Shown here: positions 33,554-42,163 of the stretch, in pieces
Layout: each line of letters starts with the position of its first letter
Position numbering within the stretch: position 1 is the first letter of the stretch
NCBI RefSeq assembly: GCF_000980875.1
Contig: NZ_LAYO01000095.1
Coordinates: 1 to 64,000, forward strand
Length of the DNA stretch: 64,000 nt
From: Leucobacter sp. Ag1
GTDB taxonomy: Bacteria; Actinomycetota; Actinomycetes; Actinomycetales; Microbacteriaceae
Reading direction: 5' to 3'
Position numbers and translations under genes: made by a program
Notes under the pieces: model-generated
Told to the model about the DNA's origin: nothing
Database searches by the model: none
Seen by the model: the letters and a program-made list of their open reading frames with translations, nothing else

Positions 33554-35869
33554 GTGGCGGAACAGGAACGACGGGGGTACGAGGGTTTCGGCGGCCGCGT
33601 CGGCGAGTTCGCATCCGAGTCCGAACCCTGGTGGCGCCCCCGGTACACAGCCCGGGCCGACGCCCCCAACGTCGTGGTCGTGCTCATCGACGATCTCGGC
33701 TTCAGCGACCTCGGACCGTTCGGCAGCGAGATCCCGACACCCAGCATCGATCGGATCGCGGGCGACGGCTGGGTCTTCACCAACTACCGCACGGCCCCCA
33801 TGTGCTCGCCCGCGCGGGCCGCGCTCATGACGGGGCTGAACCCGCACCGCGCGGGCTTCGGCTACGTCGCGCACACCGATCCCGGATATCCCGGTTTCAC
33901 CTGCGAACTGCCGGAGGACGCCCCGACCCTCGCCGAGTCGCTGCGCGCCGGCGGCTACGCCACCTTCATGGTCGGCAAGTGGCACCTGACGTCGGAGTCG
34001 CGACTGCACGACGCGGCCGATCGCTCATCGTGGCCGCTGCAGCGCGGCTTCGACCACTACTTCGGCAGCATGGACGGCTTCACCTCGCTGCACCATCCGC
34101 ACCGGCTCGTGCGCGACAACTCGGTGGTCGACGTGCCGGAGTTCCCCGAGGGGTACTTCCTCACCGACGAGCTCACCGACGCGGCGCTCGCCATGATCGA
34201 CGAGCTGCGGGTCAACGACGCCGCGAAGCCGTTCTTCCTGTACTTCGCGCACACCTCGGTGCACGGCCCGATCCAGGCGAAGGCCCCCGACATCGCCAGG
34301 CACCGGGGTCGCTACGCGGACGGCTGGAACGCCCTGCGCGAGGCGCGCTTCGCGCGGCAGCGCGAACTCGGGATCGTGCCCGATCGCGCCCAGCTGCCGA
34401 GCGGCGATCAGGCCGACGACGACCGGATCCCCCGCTGGGAGTCGCTGAGCGCCGAGGAGCGCGAGCTGTTCGCCCGCCACATGGAGGTCTACGCCGCGGC
34501 GGTCGACGAGATCGACCAGAGCGTCGGCCGCCTCGTCGCGCGGCTGGAGGAACTCGGCGAGCTGGAGAACACGGTGATCGTGCTGGCGAGCGACAACGGC
34601 GGCACCGCCGAGGGCGGGTCGAGCGGCACGCGCAGCTACTTCGCCCAGTTCGGGCACGCCGCCGCACTGCCCGACGACTGGGTGCGCGACGTGCCGCGCG
34701 ATCCCGCCGAGATCGGCGGGCCGAAGCTCTTCAGCCAGTACCCGAGCGGCTGGGCGCGTGTCTCGAACACCCCGTTCCGCTCGTTCAAGTCGTCGACCTA
34801 CGAGGGCGGAGTGCACGCACCGCTCGTCGTCTCCTGGCCGGCCTCGGGCATCGACGCGCGCGGCCTCCGCGACCAGTTCGTGTTCGTCTCGGATCTCGCC
34901 CCGACGATCCTCGATCTCGTGGGCGTTCCGCCCCTCGAATCGCGGCACGGCCGGCCGGCTCAGCAGCCCGACGGCCGCAGCCTCGCCGCCGTGCTGGGCG
35001 ATCCCGGGGCGGAGGGGCGGGAAGCCCAGTACTTCGAGTGCGTGGGCCGCCGTGCGATGGTCGACGGCGACTGGAAGGCGCTGTCCAACGTGCCGCCGGC
35101 ACCGGCCGAGGGCGCCGCGGGCGGGTCCTGGGAGCTCTACCGGCTCTCGGAGGACCCGACCGAGACCCGCGACCTGGCCGCGGCCGAACCCGAACGCGTC
35201 GCGGAGCTCGCCGGGCGGTGGCACGAGGAGGCCTGGCGCAACACCGTGTTCCCGCTCGACGACGACGGCTCGCTCCACGCCAACCGCCCCGCCTCGGAGG
35301 CTCCGCTCTCGGATCCCGTGACGCTCGTGCCGTTCCGGCCGCCGCTCGAACGGTTCCGAGCGGCGAAGCTCACGGTGCTGCGATCCTTCGCGGTGGAGGC
35401 GTCGCTTGACCTGGACCGCGAAGCCGCCGGCGTCGTCGTCGCCCACGGCGACCAGGGCGGCGGCTACCTCCTCGCGTTCGAGGACGGCGCTCCCCTGCTC
35501 ACCTACAACGCCTACGGCGACATGCATCGCGCGCACGGCGCGGCGCTCTCCCCGGGACCGCACGAGCTGCTGCTGCGCGTCGACGAACTCGACGGCATGC
35601 GCTGGCGCCTGCGCCTCGACGTGGACGGCGCGACGGTGGCCGAGATCCCGGGGGTGCCGATGCTGCTCGGCATGGCGCCCTTCACCGGCATCAGCGTCGG
35701 CTACGACTACGGCGGCCCGGTCGACTGGGAACTGCACGAACGGCACGGGAGCTTCCGCTTCAGCGGCGGCACGATCCTGCGGCTCCGCTACGTGCCCGGC
35801 GCGCGTTCGCAGCACGACCGGACCGTGCTGCGCGAGATCGGCGCCGCGGTCGCCGCGATCGCCGACTGA
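33554..35869 (+). CDS. Type I sulfatase (formylglycine-dependent), cytoplasmic
   Basis: A 771-residue arylsulfatase-family hydrolase. Metal Asp residues lie in VVVLIDDLGFSDLG (D46, D47). The formylglycine motif is Cys84 in APMCSPARAALMTG (C-x-P-x-R). MVGKWHLT and VLASDNGGTAEGGS add the other metal and sulfate ligands. A 150-200-residue C-terminal beta domain follows the catalytic region. There is no signal peptide, so it should hydrolyse sulfate esters imported by the preceding ABC transporter. The start is a GTG three bases after the ATPase stop, with little Shine-Dalgarno. The FGE at 28292 would activate it. Confidence 0.94.
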   Translation: MAEQERRGYEGFGGRVGEFASESEPWWRPRYTARADAPNVVVVLIDDLGFSDLGPFGSEIPTPSIDRIAGDGWVFTNYRTAPMCSPARAALMTGLNPHRAGFGYVAHTDPGYPGFTCELPEDAPTLAESLRAGGYATFMVGKWHLTSESRLHDAADRSSWPLQRGFDHYFGSMDGFTSLHHPHRLVRDNSVVDVPEFPEGYFLTDELTDAALAMIDELRVNDAAKPFFLYFAHTSVHGPIQAKAPDIARHRGRYADGWNALREARFARQRELGIVPDRAQLPSGDQADDDRIPRWESLSAEERELFARHMEVYAAAVDEIDQSVGRLVARLEELGELENTVIVLASDNGGTAEGGSSGTRSYFAQFGHAAALPDDWVRDVPRDPAEIGGPKLFSQYPSGWARVSNTPFRSFKSSTYEGGVHAPLVVSWPASGIDARGLRDQFVFVSDLAPTILDLVGVPPLESRHGRPAQQPDGRSLAAVLGDPGAEGREAQYFECVGRRAMVDGDWKALSNVPPAPAEGAAGGSWELYRLSEDPTETRDLAAAEPERVAELAGRWHEEAWRNTVFPLDDDGSLHANRPASEAPLSDPVTLVPFRPPLERFRAAKLTVLRSFAVEASLDLDREAAGVVVAHGDQGGGYLLAFEDGAPLLTYNAYGDMHRAHGAALSPGPHELLLRVDELDGMRWRLRLDVDGATVAEIPGVPMLLGMAPFTGISVGYDYGGPVDWELHERHGSFRFSGGTILRLRYVPGARSQHDRTVLREIGAAVAAIAD

Positions 35870-35881
35870 GCGATCGCGGCG
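35851..35881. terminator. Hairpin that contains the sulfatase stop codon
   Basis: CGCCGCGATCGC at 35851-35862 pairs perfectly with GCGATCGCGGCG at 35870-35881, with the TGA of the sulfatase in the seven-base loop. The leftward amidohydrolase ends at 35928, so the hairpin can serve both genes. A terminating ribosome would cover the stem. Confidence 0.65.
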
Positions 35882-35927
35882 ACCGCAGGCCCGGCGATCG
35901 CCTGCCTCCGGCCTGCTCCCGCCCCGC

Positions 35928-37565
35928 CTACGCCTCCCGTGCGAAGACCCGCCGACCCGCGAACCAGGTCTCGTCGACGCGGGTGCGCACGAGCTCGTTC
36001 GCCGGGTGCGCGAAGGGATCGCGGTCGAGCAGGACGAAGTCGGCCGACTTGCCCACCTCGAGCGACCCCGTCTCCTCGGCCAGCCCCATCGCCTCGGCCG
36101 CGTTGATCGTGAACACCGCGATCGCCTCGTCGAGCGTGATCGCCTCCTCCGGCCATAGCGTGCCCGGGTACTCCCCGCTGGGGTCCTCGCGGGTCACGAG
36201 CCCGTGGATCCCCTCCCAGGCGTTCGGCGAGGCCGACACGGGCCAGTCGGATCCGCCGGCCACGATCGCCCCGGCATCGATCAGCGAGCGGTTCGGCTGC
36301 ATGCGGTCGGCGCGGTCCCGGGGCAGCACCTCGCGGATCGCCTCCACGATGGGGCCGGGTACCCAGATGAAGGGCGAGATGTCGGCAGAGACGCCGAGCG
36401 CCGCGAACCGCGGGATGTCGTCAGGGTGCACGAACTGGCCGTGCGCCACCTGGTACCGCGTCTCGGTGAAGCCCTCGCCGCGCAGCGTCTCGACCGCATT
36501 GAGCACGGCGTGCACCGAGGCGTCGCCCGTGCAGTGGATCTTGGCCGAGATGCCGACCTCGGCGACGCGGCGCAGCCAGTCGGTCAGCTCCGTCGGGTCG
36601 AGCAGCGTGTCGCCGTGGAAGTGGTCGCCGTGCAGTTCGTCGGGCAGGTAGGGCTCGAGGAACGCGCCCGTGCGGGTGGGCGGCACCCCGTCGAGGAAGA
36701 TCTTCACGAAGTCGGGTCGGTGGTGCTCGGTGCGGAACCGCTCGCCGCCGAAGACCAGCGCCTCCCCGATCACGTCGTGCCCGAAGATCTCGTCGTTCAC
36801 CAGCATGGAGGTCACGACCCAGGCGTCGAGCTCGCCGTCGGTGTCGAGCGCGCGCAGCGCCTCCAGCGTCTGCGTCGAGACGCCCGCGTCCTGGAAGGCC
36901 GTGATCCCGTACTCGCTGAGCATCGCCACGCCGCGGCGCGAGGCGGCGCGATCCTGCTCGGCGGTGAGCGCCCCCACGGCGCGGTGCGCCTGCGCGACCG
37001 GGATCCCCGCGGCCTCGATGAGCACACCGGTGGGCCGCCCCGCGGCGTCGAGGGAGACGCCGTCATCGCCCGCGGCGATCCCGGCGAGCTCCATCGCGCG
37101 CGAGCTCGCCCAGCGGTTGTGGTGCGAGTCGTCGGAGAGCATCACGGGGCGTCCGCCCGCGGCGGCGTCGAGCAGGGCCAGGCCCTCCGCGGTGTCGATC
37201 TCGCCGAGCCGGTCGCTCGCCCACGGCCCGCCCACGATCCAGGCGTCGGCCGGCAGCCCGTCGGCGTACGCGCGCACCGCGTCGGCGATCCCGTCGAGGT
37301 GCGCGCCGAGCGGCAGACGCAGCTCGAACAGGTCCTCCTGACCTGCGATCGCGTGGTGGTTGTGCACGTCGACCAGACCGGGCATCAGGAACGCGCCGTC
37401 GAGCGCACGGCGCTCGGTACGGGGTCCTGCCAGTTCCGCGACCTCGGCGTCCGTGCCGACGGCCGTGATCCGCCCGCCGGTCACCGCGATCGCCTCGGCC
37501 CACGGACGGGCCGGATCCGCGGTGTAGACGCGGGCGCCGGTGAGGATCAGATCGGGGTGGGTCAT
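35928..37565 (-). CDS. Amidohydrolase family protein (YtcJ-like)
   Basis: A 545-residue metal-dependent hydrolase. The N-terminal beta sandwich and first metal motif read GAFLMPGLVDVHNHHAIAG (H-x-H). Internal ligands lie in FVKIFLDGVPPTRTGAF, SAKIHCTGDASVHAVL and VAHGQFVHPDDIPRF. The last Asp is in IVAGGSDWPVSA. The family ending SLEVGKSADFVLLDRDPF is clear. The YtcJ group acts on amides or exo-cyclic C-N bonds, with unknown substrates. AGGAG lies six bases ahead of ATG 37565. It is divergent to the SDR at 37764 and convergent with the sulfatase, so a link to the sulfate-ester pathway is possible but unproven. Confidence 0.92.
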   Translation of the reverse strand: MTHPDLILTGARVYTADPARPWAEAIAVTGGRITAVGTDAEVAELAGPRTERRALDGAFLMPGLVDVHNHHAIAGQEDLFELRLPLGAHLDGIADAVRAYADGLPADAWIVGGPWASDRLGEIDTAEGLALLDAAAGGRPVMLSDDSHHNRWASSRAMELAGIAAGDDGVSLDAAGRPTGVLIEAAGIPVAQAHRAVGALTAEQDRAASRRGVAMLSEYGITAFQDAGVSTQTLEALRALDTDGELDAWVVTSMLVNDEIFGHDVIGEALVFGGERFRTEHHRPDFVKIFLDGVPPTRTGAFLEPYLPDELHGDHFHGDTLLDPTELTDWLRRVAEVGISAKIHCTGDASVHAVLNAVETLRGEGFTETRYQVAHGQFVHPDDIPRFAALGVSADISPFIWVPGPIVEAIREVLPRDRADRMQPNRSLIDAGAIVAGGSDWPVSASPNAWEGIHGLVTREDPSGEYPGTLWPEEAITLDEAIAVFTINAAEAMGLAEETGSLEVGKSADFVLLDRDPFAHPANELVRTRVDETWFAGRRVFAREA

Positions 37566-37763
37566 CGTCGACTCCTGTCTGGGTTCGGAAGCTCGTGGGT
37601 GCGCGCGAACGGCACTCCGCCCCAGTATCCCGACGACGGCTCCGGTGACGTTGACCGTGAGGACAGCGCTGTTGCGCATGCGGGACCGATCCGCGCGCGG
37701 ACCCCCGGGCGGCGGCAGGATGAGGGCACGGCAGAGTCGCCGACGAACGAGAGGGAGAGCCGG

Positions 37764-38591
37764 ATGACCGGAAGCACGGACGTACAGGGGCGCGTGGTCG
37801 CCATCACCGGAGGCGGCACCGGCATCGGCGCCGCGGTCGCCGAGCGGTTCGCCGCCGAGGGCGCCACCGTCGTGGTGCTGGGCCGACGCCGCGAGCCGAT
37901 CGAGGCGGTGGCGCAGCGCATCGGCGGGACCGCGATCGTCGCCGACGCGGCCGACGGCGCGTCCGCCCGGGCCGCCGTGGCCGAGATCGTCCGCCGCTTC
38001 GGCCGCCTCGACGTGCTCGTCGCGAACGCCGGCGGCCACGGATTCTCGTCGGTCGGCGAGACGAGCGACGCCGACTGGGACGCCGCGATCAGCGTCAACC
38101 TGTCGACGGCCTTCGTGATGGCCCGCGAATCGCTGCCCGCGCTGATCGACGCGGCCGCGGAGCACGGCGGCGCCCAGATCGTCATCGTGTCATCGCTCGC
38201 CGGGCTCTTCGCCGGTCCCTCCGTCGCGGGCTACACGGTCGGCAAGCACGCCCTCATCGGCCTGACGCGCAGCCTCGCCCGCGACTACGGCGCGAAGGGC
38301 GTGCGCGTCAACGCGATCTGCCCGGGGTGGGTGCGCACGCCCATGGCCGATGCCGAGATGGACGAGTTCGCACAGGCCGCTCCCGAGATCGCGGACCGCG
38401 CGGCCGGGTACGCCGCGGTGACCCGGGACGTCCCCCTCGGCCGACCGGCGGAGCCCGCCGAGATCGCGTCCATCGCGCGTTTCCTCGGATCCGCGCAGTC
38501 GTCGTACGTCACCGGTTCGGTGCTCGTCGCCGACGGCGGCGCCCACGTCGTCGACCTGCCCACCATCGCGTTCGAGCACGCGGGTATGTAG
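37764..38591 (+). CDS. SDR family oxidoreductase
   Basis: A 275-residue short-chain dehydrogenase. It has VVAITGGGTGIGAAVAERFA for NAD(P) binding, VLVANAGGHG, a catalytic Ser in VIVSSLAGLF, YTVGKHALIGLTRSLA with Tyr/Lys, and NAICPGWVRTPM. YVTGSVLVADGGAHVVD closes the fold. GAGGGAGAG precedes the ATG at 37764. It runs divergently from the amidohydrolase. The 13-residue extension after the usual VDGG ending is slightly long for the family. Substrate unknown. Confidence 0.92.
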   Translation: MTGSTDVQGRVVAITGGGTGIGAAVAERFAAEGATVVVLGRRREPIEAVAQRIGGTAIVADAADGASARAAVAEIVRRFGRLDVLVANAGGHGFSSVGETSDADWDAAISVNLSTAFVMARESLPALIDAAAEHGGAQIVIVSSLAGLFAGPSVAGYTVGKHALIGLTRSLARDYGAKGVRVNAICPGWVRTPMADAEMDEFAQAAPEIADRAAGYAAVTRDVPLGRPAEPAEIASIARFLGSAQSSYVTGSVLVADGGAHVVDLPTIAFEHAGM

Positions 38592-38607
38592 TCGGCATCA
38601 ACAATCC

Positions 38608-38701
38608 GTCATCCTGCGCGAGCTCGCACCGTCATCCTGCGCGAGCTTGCGAGTCGCAGGATCCAGTGAGATCCTGCGACTCGTTCCTCGCGCAGGATGA
38701 C
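38608..38701. repeat. Second copy of the GTCATCCTGCGCGAG hairpin repeat
   Basis: A forward unit starts at 38608 and a full one at 38631-38663. The inverted unit at 38670-38701 matches it across a six-base gap, so the region folds into a stem of about 30 bp. Local CCTGCG/CGCAGG hairpins also exist. It lies between the convergent ends of the SDR and the LivF-type gene and can act as a two-way terminator. It is clearly the same family as the block at 4236-4450. Confidence 0.88.
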
Positions 38702-38715
38702 GGAGGGCGGGGCGT

Positions 38716-39411
38716 TCAGCCGCCCAGATAGGCCCGCCGCAGCAGCTCGGGATCCTGCTCCAGCGCCTTCGCCGGCCCCTGCGCGTGGCTGACGCGACCG
38801 CTCGCGAGCACCATCGCCTCGTCGGCGATCCCGAGCGCGAGGTGGGTGAACTGCTCGACGAGCAGCACCCCGACCCCGGTCGCCGCGATCTGCTGGATCA
38901 GCGGCAGCAACCGCATGAACACCACCGGTGCGAGGCCGAGCGACATCTCGTCGATCAGCAGGAACCGCGGCTTCGACGCGAACGCTCGCGCCAGCACCAC
39001 CATCTGCTGCTCGCCGCCCGAGAGCAGCGCCGACTGCGCGTCGATGCGCTTCTCGAGCTCGGGGAACGACGCCAGCACCTCCTGCACGCCCGCGTCGTTC
39101 TTCGCGGTGAGCAGCAGGTTCTCGCGCACGGTGAGCGACGGGAAGATCGCGCGACCCTGCTCGATGTGCGCGATCCCCGCGCGGGCGCGCTGCACGCGGC
39201 CCCACTTCGCCATCGACCGGCCGTCGACCGAGATGTCGCCCGCCGAGTGCGGGATCACGCCCGACACCGACTCGAGCAGGCTCGTCTTGCCCGCTCCGTT
39301 CGGCCCGACGAGCGCGAGGATCTCGCCCTCGCGGAGCACGAGGTCGACCCCCGAGACCACGGGGCCGGCTCCCCGGCTCACGGTCGTTCCGCTCAACTGC
39401 AGTTCGCTCAC
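38716..39411 (-). CDS. Branched-chain amino acid-type ABC ATPase (LivF-like)
   Basis: A 231-residue ATPase. Walker A is GPNGAGKTSLLE, the Q-loop IEQGRAIFPSLTVRENL, the signature LSGGEQQMVVLARAF, Walker B FLLIDEMSLGLAP and the switch-like HIS position is in VEQFTHLAL. The Q-for-H change (VEQ) is normal for LivF. It begins at a GTG overlapping the stop of the LivM-LivG fusion (GTGA). It is the last gene of the six-gene operon that starts with MoaF at 44213. Confidence 0.92.
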   Translation of the reverse strand: MSELQLSGTTVSRGAGPVVSGVDLVLREGEILALVGPNGAGKTSLLESVSGVIPHSAGDISVDGRSMAKWGRVQRARAGIAHIEQGRAIFPSLTVRENLLLTAKNDAGVQEVLASFPELEKRIDAQSALLSGGEQQMVVLARAFASKPRFLLIDEMSLGLAPVVFMRLLPLIQQIAATGVGVLLVEQFTHLALGIADEAMVLASGRVSHAQGPAKALEQDPELLRRAYLGG

Positions 39412-41165
39412 TGCGTCACCTCCGCGTCTCCCATGTATGCGGCCACGACGGCCGGATCCTCCAGCACCGCTCCGGCCTCGCCCTGGGCGAGCACCCGGCC
39501 GAAGTCGAGCACGGTGAGCTCGGTGCAGACGGTGCGCACCAGGTCGAGGTCGTGCTCGATGATCACGATCGCGGTGTCGAAGCGCGACGGGATCCGTGTG
39601 AGGCGCTGCCCGAACTGCAGGTGCTCCTCGTGCGACAGGCCGGCGGCCGGCTCGTCGAGGATCAGCACGCGCGGGCCCGAGAGCACCGCCGCGGCGACCT
39701 CGATCAGTCGGCGGGTGCCGACGTCGACGTTGGCGAGCTGCTCCTCGGGCGGCGGGCAGCCGAGGAACGCGAGCGCATCGGCCAGCTCGTCGCGGTCGAG
39801 CGCCCGGCGGGCGACGAAGCGCACGTAGGCCTCGACCGTGAGCTGGGGCGGCACCCGGTCCTGCTGGAAGGTGCGGCGCAGGCCCCTGCGGGCCCGGGAT
39901 ACCGGGGACAGCCGGCTGATGTCGGTGCCGTCGAGCTCGACCGCGCCCGTGTGCTGCGGCAGGAAGCCGCTCACCGCGTCGACGAAGGTCGACTTCCCGG
40001 CGCCGTTCGGGCCGATGAGGCCCATGATCGAGCGCGGGCGCACCCGGAGGGACACGTCGTCGAGCGCCTTCAGCGCGCCGAACTGCACGCCGAGCCCGCG
40101 CACCTCCAGCACGGGCGGCGCGTCGGCGGGGATCGGCTCCTCGGCCTCGGGCACGGCGAACACGTCGAGCACGCTCGTCGTCACCGACCCCGGGTCGACC
40201 GCCTCCGCCTTCCGTCGTTTGGCCCGCTTGCGGATCCCGGCGCGGATCGCCTCGCCGAGGTTCGATCCGCTCGTGAGCGCCTGGATGCCCAGCACGCCGA
40301 AGACGACGAAGCCCCAGTCCTGGGGCACGCCCCAGCGCTTCAGCAGCTCGGGCACGAGCACCCACAGGATCCCGCCGAAGATGGCCATGTCGATCAGGTA
40401 GGCGCCGCTCATGATCGCGAGGATGTAGAGGGCGAGCGACTGGATCGGAGTGAAGCTCGAGGCGTACGGGATCCCGACCTGGCCGGCCAGCAGACCGCCC
40501 GAGATGCCGCCGAGCGCGGCGCTGACCGCGAACGCCGACAGCTTGGCCGCGCTGACGCTCTGGCCGACGGCCGCGGTGCCGCGCTCCGAGAACGCGACGG
40601 CCTTCCAGCTGCTGCCGATGCGGCTGCGCTGCAGCAGGAACACGCCGAGCGCGCAGATCACGAGCACGATGATCGCGAAGAAGAAGAACTGCCGATCGCT
40701 CGAGAACATGGCGGGCCGCTCGATCTGCGCGCCGTCGGCCTGGCCGGGGAACTGCGTCTGCACGAGCAGCACGTCGAACGCCGCCGCGAAGCCGAGGGTG
40801 ACGACCGCAAGGTTCACACCGCGCAGGCGCAGGGCGGGCAGGCCGATGATCACGCCGGCGATGCCGGCGCCGATGCCGCCCGCGACGAGCCAGACGATGA
40901 AGCCGCCGGGAGCGTGCGACACGTTGAGCCAGGAGACGATCCAGGCGCCGATCGCGCCGAAGGTGAGCTGGCAGAGCGCGATGATGCCCGCCGAGCCCGT
41001 GACGATGCCGAGACCGAGGATCGCGATCGTCGCCGTCACCATGCTGATGGCGAGGTAGACGACGTAGCCCGAGAGCCCGACGCTCAGAGCCCAGCCGACG
41101 CCGAGGGCGAGCACCGCCACCACGAACGGCAGCGCGACGCGGAGGGAGCGGTTAGCGAGCAGCAT
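39408..41165 (-). CDS. LivM-LivG fusion: permease joined to ATPase
   Basis: A 585-residue two-domain protein. Residues 1-310 are a LivM-type permease (e.g. ILGLGIVTGSAGIIALCQLTFGAIGAW). After a charged linker (AIRAGIRKRAKRRKAEAVD), residues about 345-585 are a LivG-type ATPase. That domain has Walker A GPNGAGKSTFVD, Walker B VLILDEPAAGLSHEEH and switch His IIEHDLDLV. Its signature is NVDVGTRRLIEVA rather than LSGGQ; actinobacterial relatives often read STGTRR there. Fusion of channel and ATPase is a known actinobacterial arrangement. It overlaps LivH by 14 bases and LivF by four. Confidence 0.92.
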   Translation of the reverse strand: MLLANRSLRVALPFVVAVLALGVGWALSVGLSGYVVYLAISMVTATIAILGLGIVTGSAGIIALCQLTFGAIGAWIVSWLNVSHAPGGFIVWLVAGGIGAGIAGVIIGLPALRLRGVNLAVVTLGFAAAFDVLLVQTQFPGQADGAQIERPAMFSSDRQFFFFAIIVLVICALGVFLLQRSRIGSSWKAVAFSERGTAAVGQSVSAAKLSAFAVSAALGGISGGLLAGQVGIPYASSFTPIQSLALYILAIMSGAYLIDMAIFGGILWVLVPELLKRWGVPQDWGFVVFGVLGIQALTSGSNLGEAIRAGIRKRAKRRKAEAVDPGSVTTSVLDVFAVPEAEEPIPADAPPVLEVRGLGVQFGALKALDDVSLRVRPRSIMGLIGPNGAGKSTFVDAVSGFLPQHTGAVELDGTDISRLSPVSRARRGLRRTFQQDRVPPQLTVEAYVRFVARRALDRDELADALAFLGCPPPEEQLANVDVGTRRLIEVAAAVLSGPRVLILDEPAAGLSHEEHLQFGQRLTRIPSRFDTAIVIIEHDLDLVRTVCTELTVLDFGRVLAQGEAGAVLEDPAVVAAYMGDAEVTQ

Positions 41166-42027
41166 CCCACACCGCCTTTCTCTGGGACCACAGAAGGAGG
41201 ACGACGATGAACACGAGCGGCACGAAGCTGCGCACGAGCGTCAGCTCGGACACCTGCGCCACCATGCCACCGACGAGGCCGAGCAGCAGACCGCCGACGA
41301 CCGCGAGGTCGAGCCGTTTGAAGCCGCCGAGCAGCGCCGCGGCCGCGGCGGGGATGATGAGCATCGACAGGCTCACCGCATCGTTCGACTGCGTCGGAGC
41401 GATGATCAGCACCGTGACCGCGCTCACCGCGCCGGTGACGGCCCAGACCCCGATCGACAGCGGCTTCGACGCGATGCCGATCAGCTCCGCCGTGGTGGGG
41501 CGGTCCGACAGCGCGCGCAGCTTCGTGCCGATGGTGGTCCTGCGCAGCACGATCGCGGCGGCGAGCGCCACGAGGATCGCGAGCGAGACGGTGACGACGG
41601 TGACCCAGCTCACGACCACTCCGGCGACGCTGAACGCGGCGCCGTCGAAGATCGGGGCGAAGGGCTGGGGCTTGTTGCCGAACATGATGTACGAGAGCGA
41701 CATGAGCAGCAGGAACGGGGCGACGGTCATGGCCGATCGGGTCGACAGGTCGGCCTCGGCGAGCCAGGTCGCCGCGATCCAGCCGATGAGTGCGCTGAGC
41801 AGGGCGCCGACGATGACGCCGGCGATCGTCGCGAGCCAGACGGGGATCCCGAGCTTGCTCGCGAACCAGACGGAGATGAACGCGGCGAACATGCCGGTGG
41901 CCGCCTGCGCGAAGTTGACGACGCGCACGAGACGGGACATGAGGGTGAGCGTGACGGCGAAGACGGCGTAGACGCCGCCCGCGGCGAGTCCGGAGAGCGC
42001 GCCCTGGAGGAGCGCGCCGCCGTTCAT
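41152..42027 (-). CDS. Branched-chain amino acid-type ABC permease (LivH-like)
   Basis: A 291-residue permease with about eight helices. The start GALSGLAAGGVYAVFAVTLTLMSRLVRVVNFAQAATGMFAAF is the classic LivH N-terminus, with N-F-A-Q standing for the usual NFAHG. The EAA-like cytoplasmic loop is LRALSDRPTTAELIGI. It pairs with the LivM half of the fusion protein. Its end overlaps the fusion gene by 14 bases. The cargo may be an aromatic acid, amide or amino acid; Liv systems are broad. Confidence 0.92.
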   Translation of the reverse strand: MNGGALLQGALSGLAAGGVYAVFAVTLTLMSRLVRVVNFAQAATGMFAAFISVWFASKLGIPVWLATIAGVIVGALLSALIGWIAATWLAEADLSTRSAMTVAPFLLLMSLSYIMFGNKPQPFAPIFDGAAFSVAGVVVSWVTVVTVSLAILVALAAAIVLRRTTIGTKLRALSDRPTTAELIGIASKPLSIGVWAVTGAVSAVTVLIIAPTQSNDAVSLSMLIIPAAAAALLGGFKRLDLAVVGGLLLGLVGGMVAQVSELTLVRSFVPLVFIVVLLLWSQRKAVWDAAR

Positions 42028-42107
42028 GCGCGCCCCCGGGTGCGGGGGCCGCGCGATGCGGGGGTGTGGTGCATGGGAACCTCTGCGGTGGGATCGATGG
42101 GACCGGA

Positions 42108-42150
42108 GCGCCCGGTGCGGCGGAACCCGAGGTTCTGCCGCACCGGGCGC
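42108..42150 (-). terminator. Strong hairpin between binding protein and permease genes
   Basis: GCGCCCGGTGCGGC at 42108-42121 pairs perfectly with GCCGCACCGGGCGC at 42137-42150, leaving a 15-base loop. It lies 14 bases past the stop of the LivK-type gene and about 80 bases before LivH on the same operon. It is likely a partial terminator or mRNA stabiliser that makes the binding protein more abundant than the membrane parts. Confidence 0.75.
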
Positions 42151-42163
42151 GGGAGCGGAGCGG

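Noticed and set aside
29283-38591. Integrated mobile element carrying the sulfatase module
   Set aside because: No integrase, transposase, attachment-site repeat or shift in base composition was seen around it.
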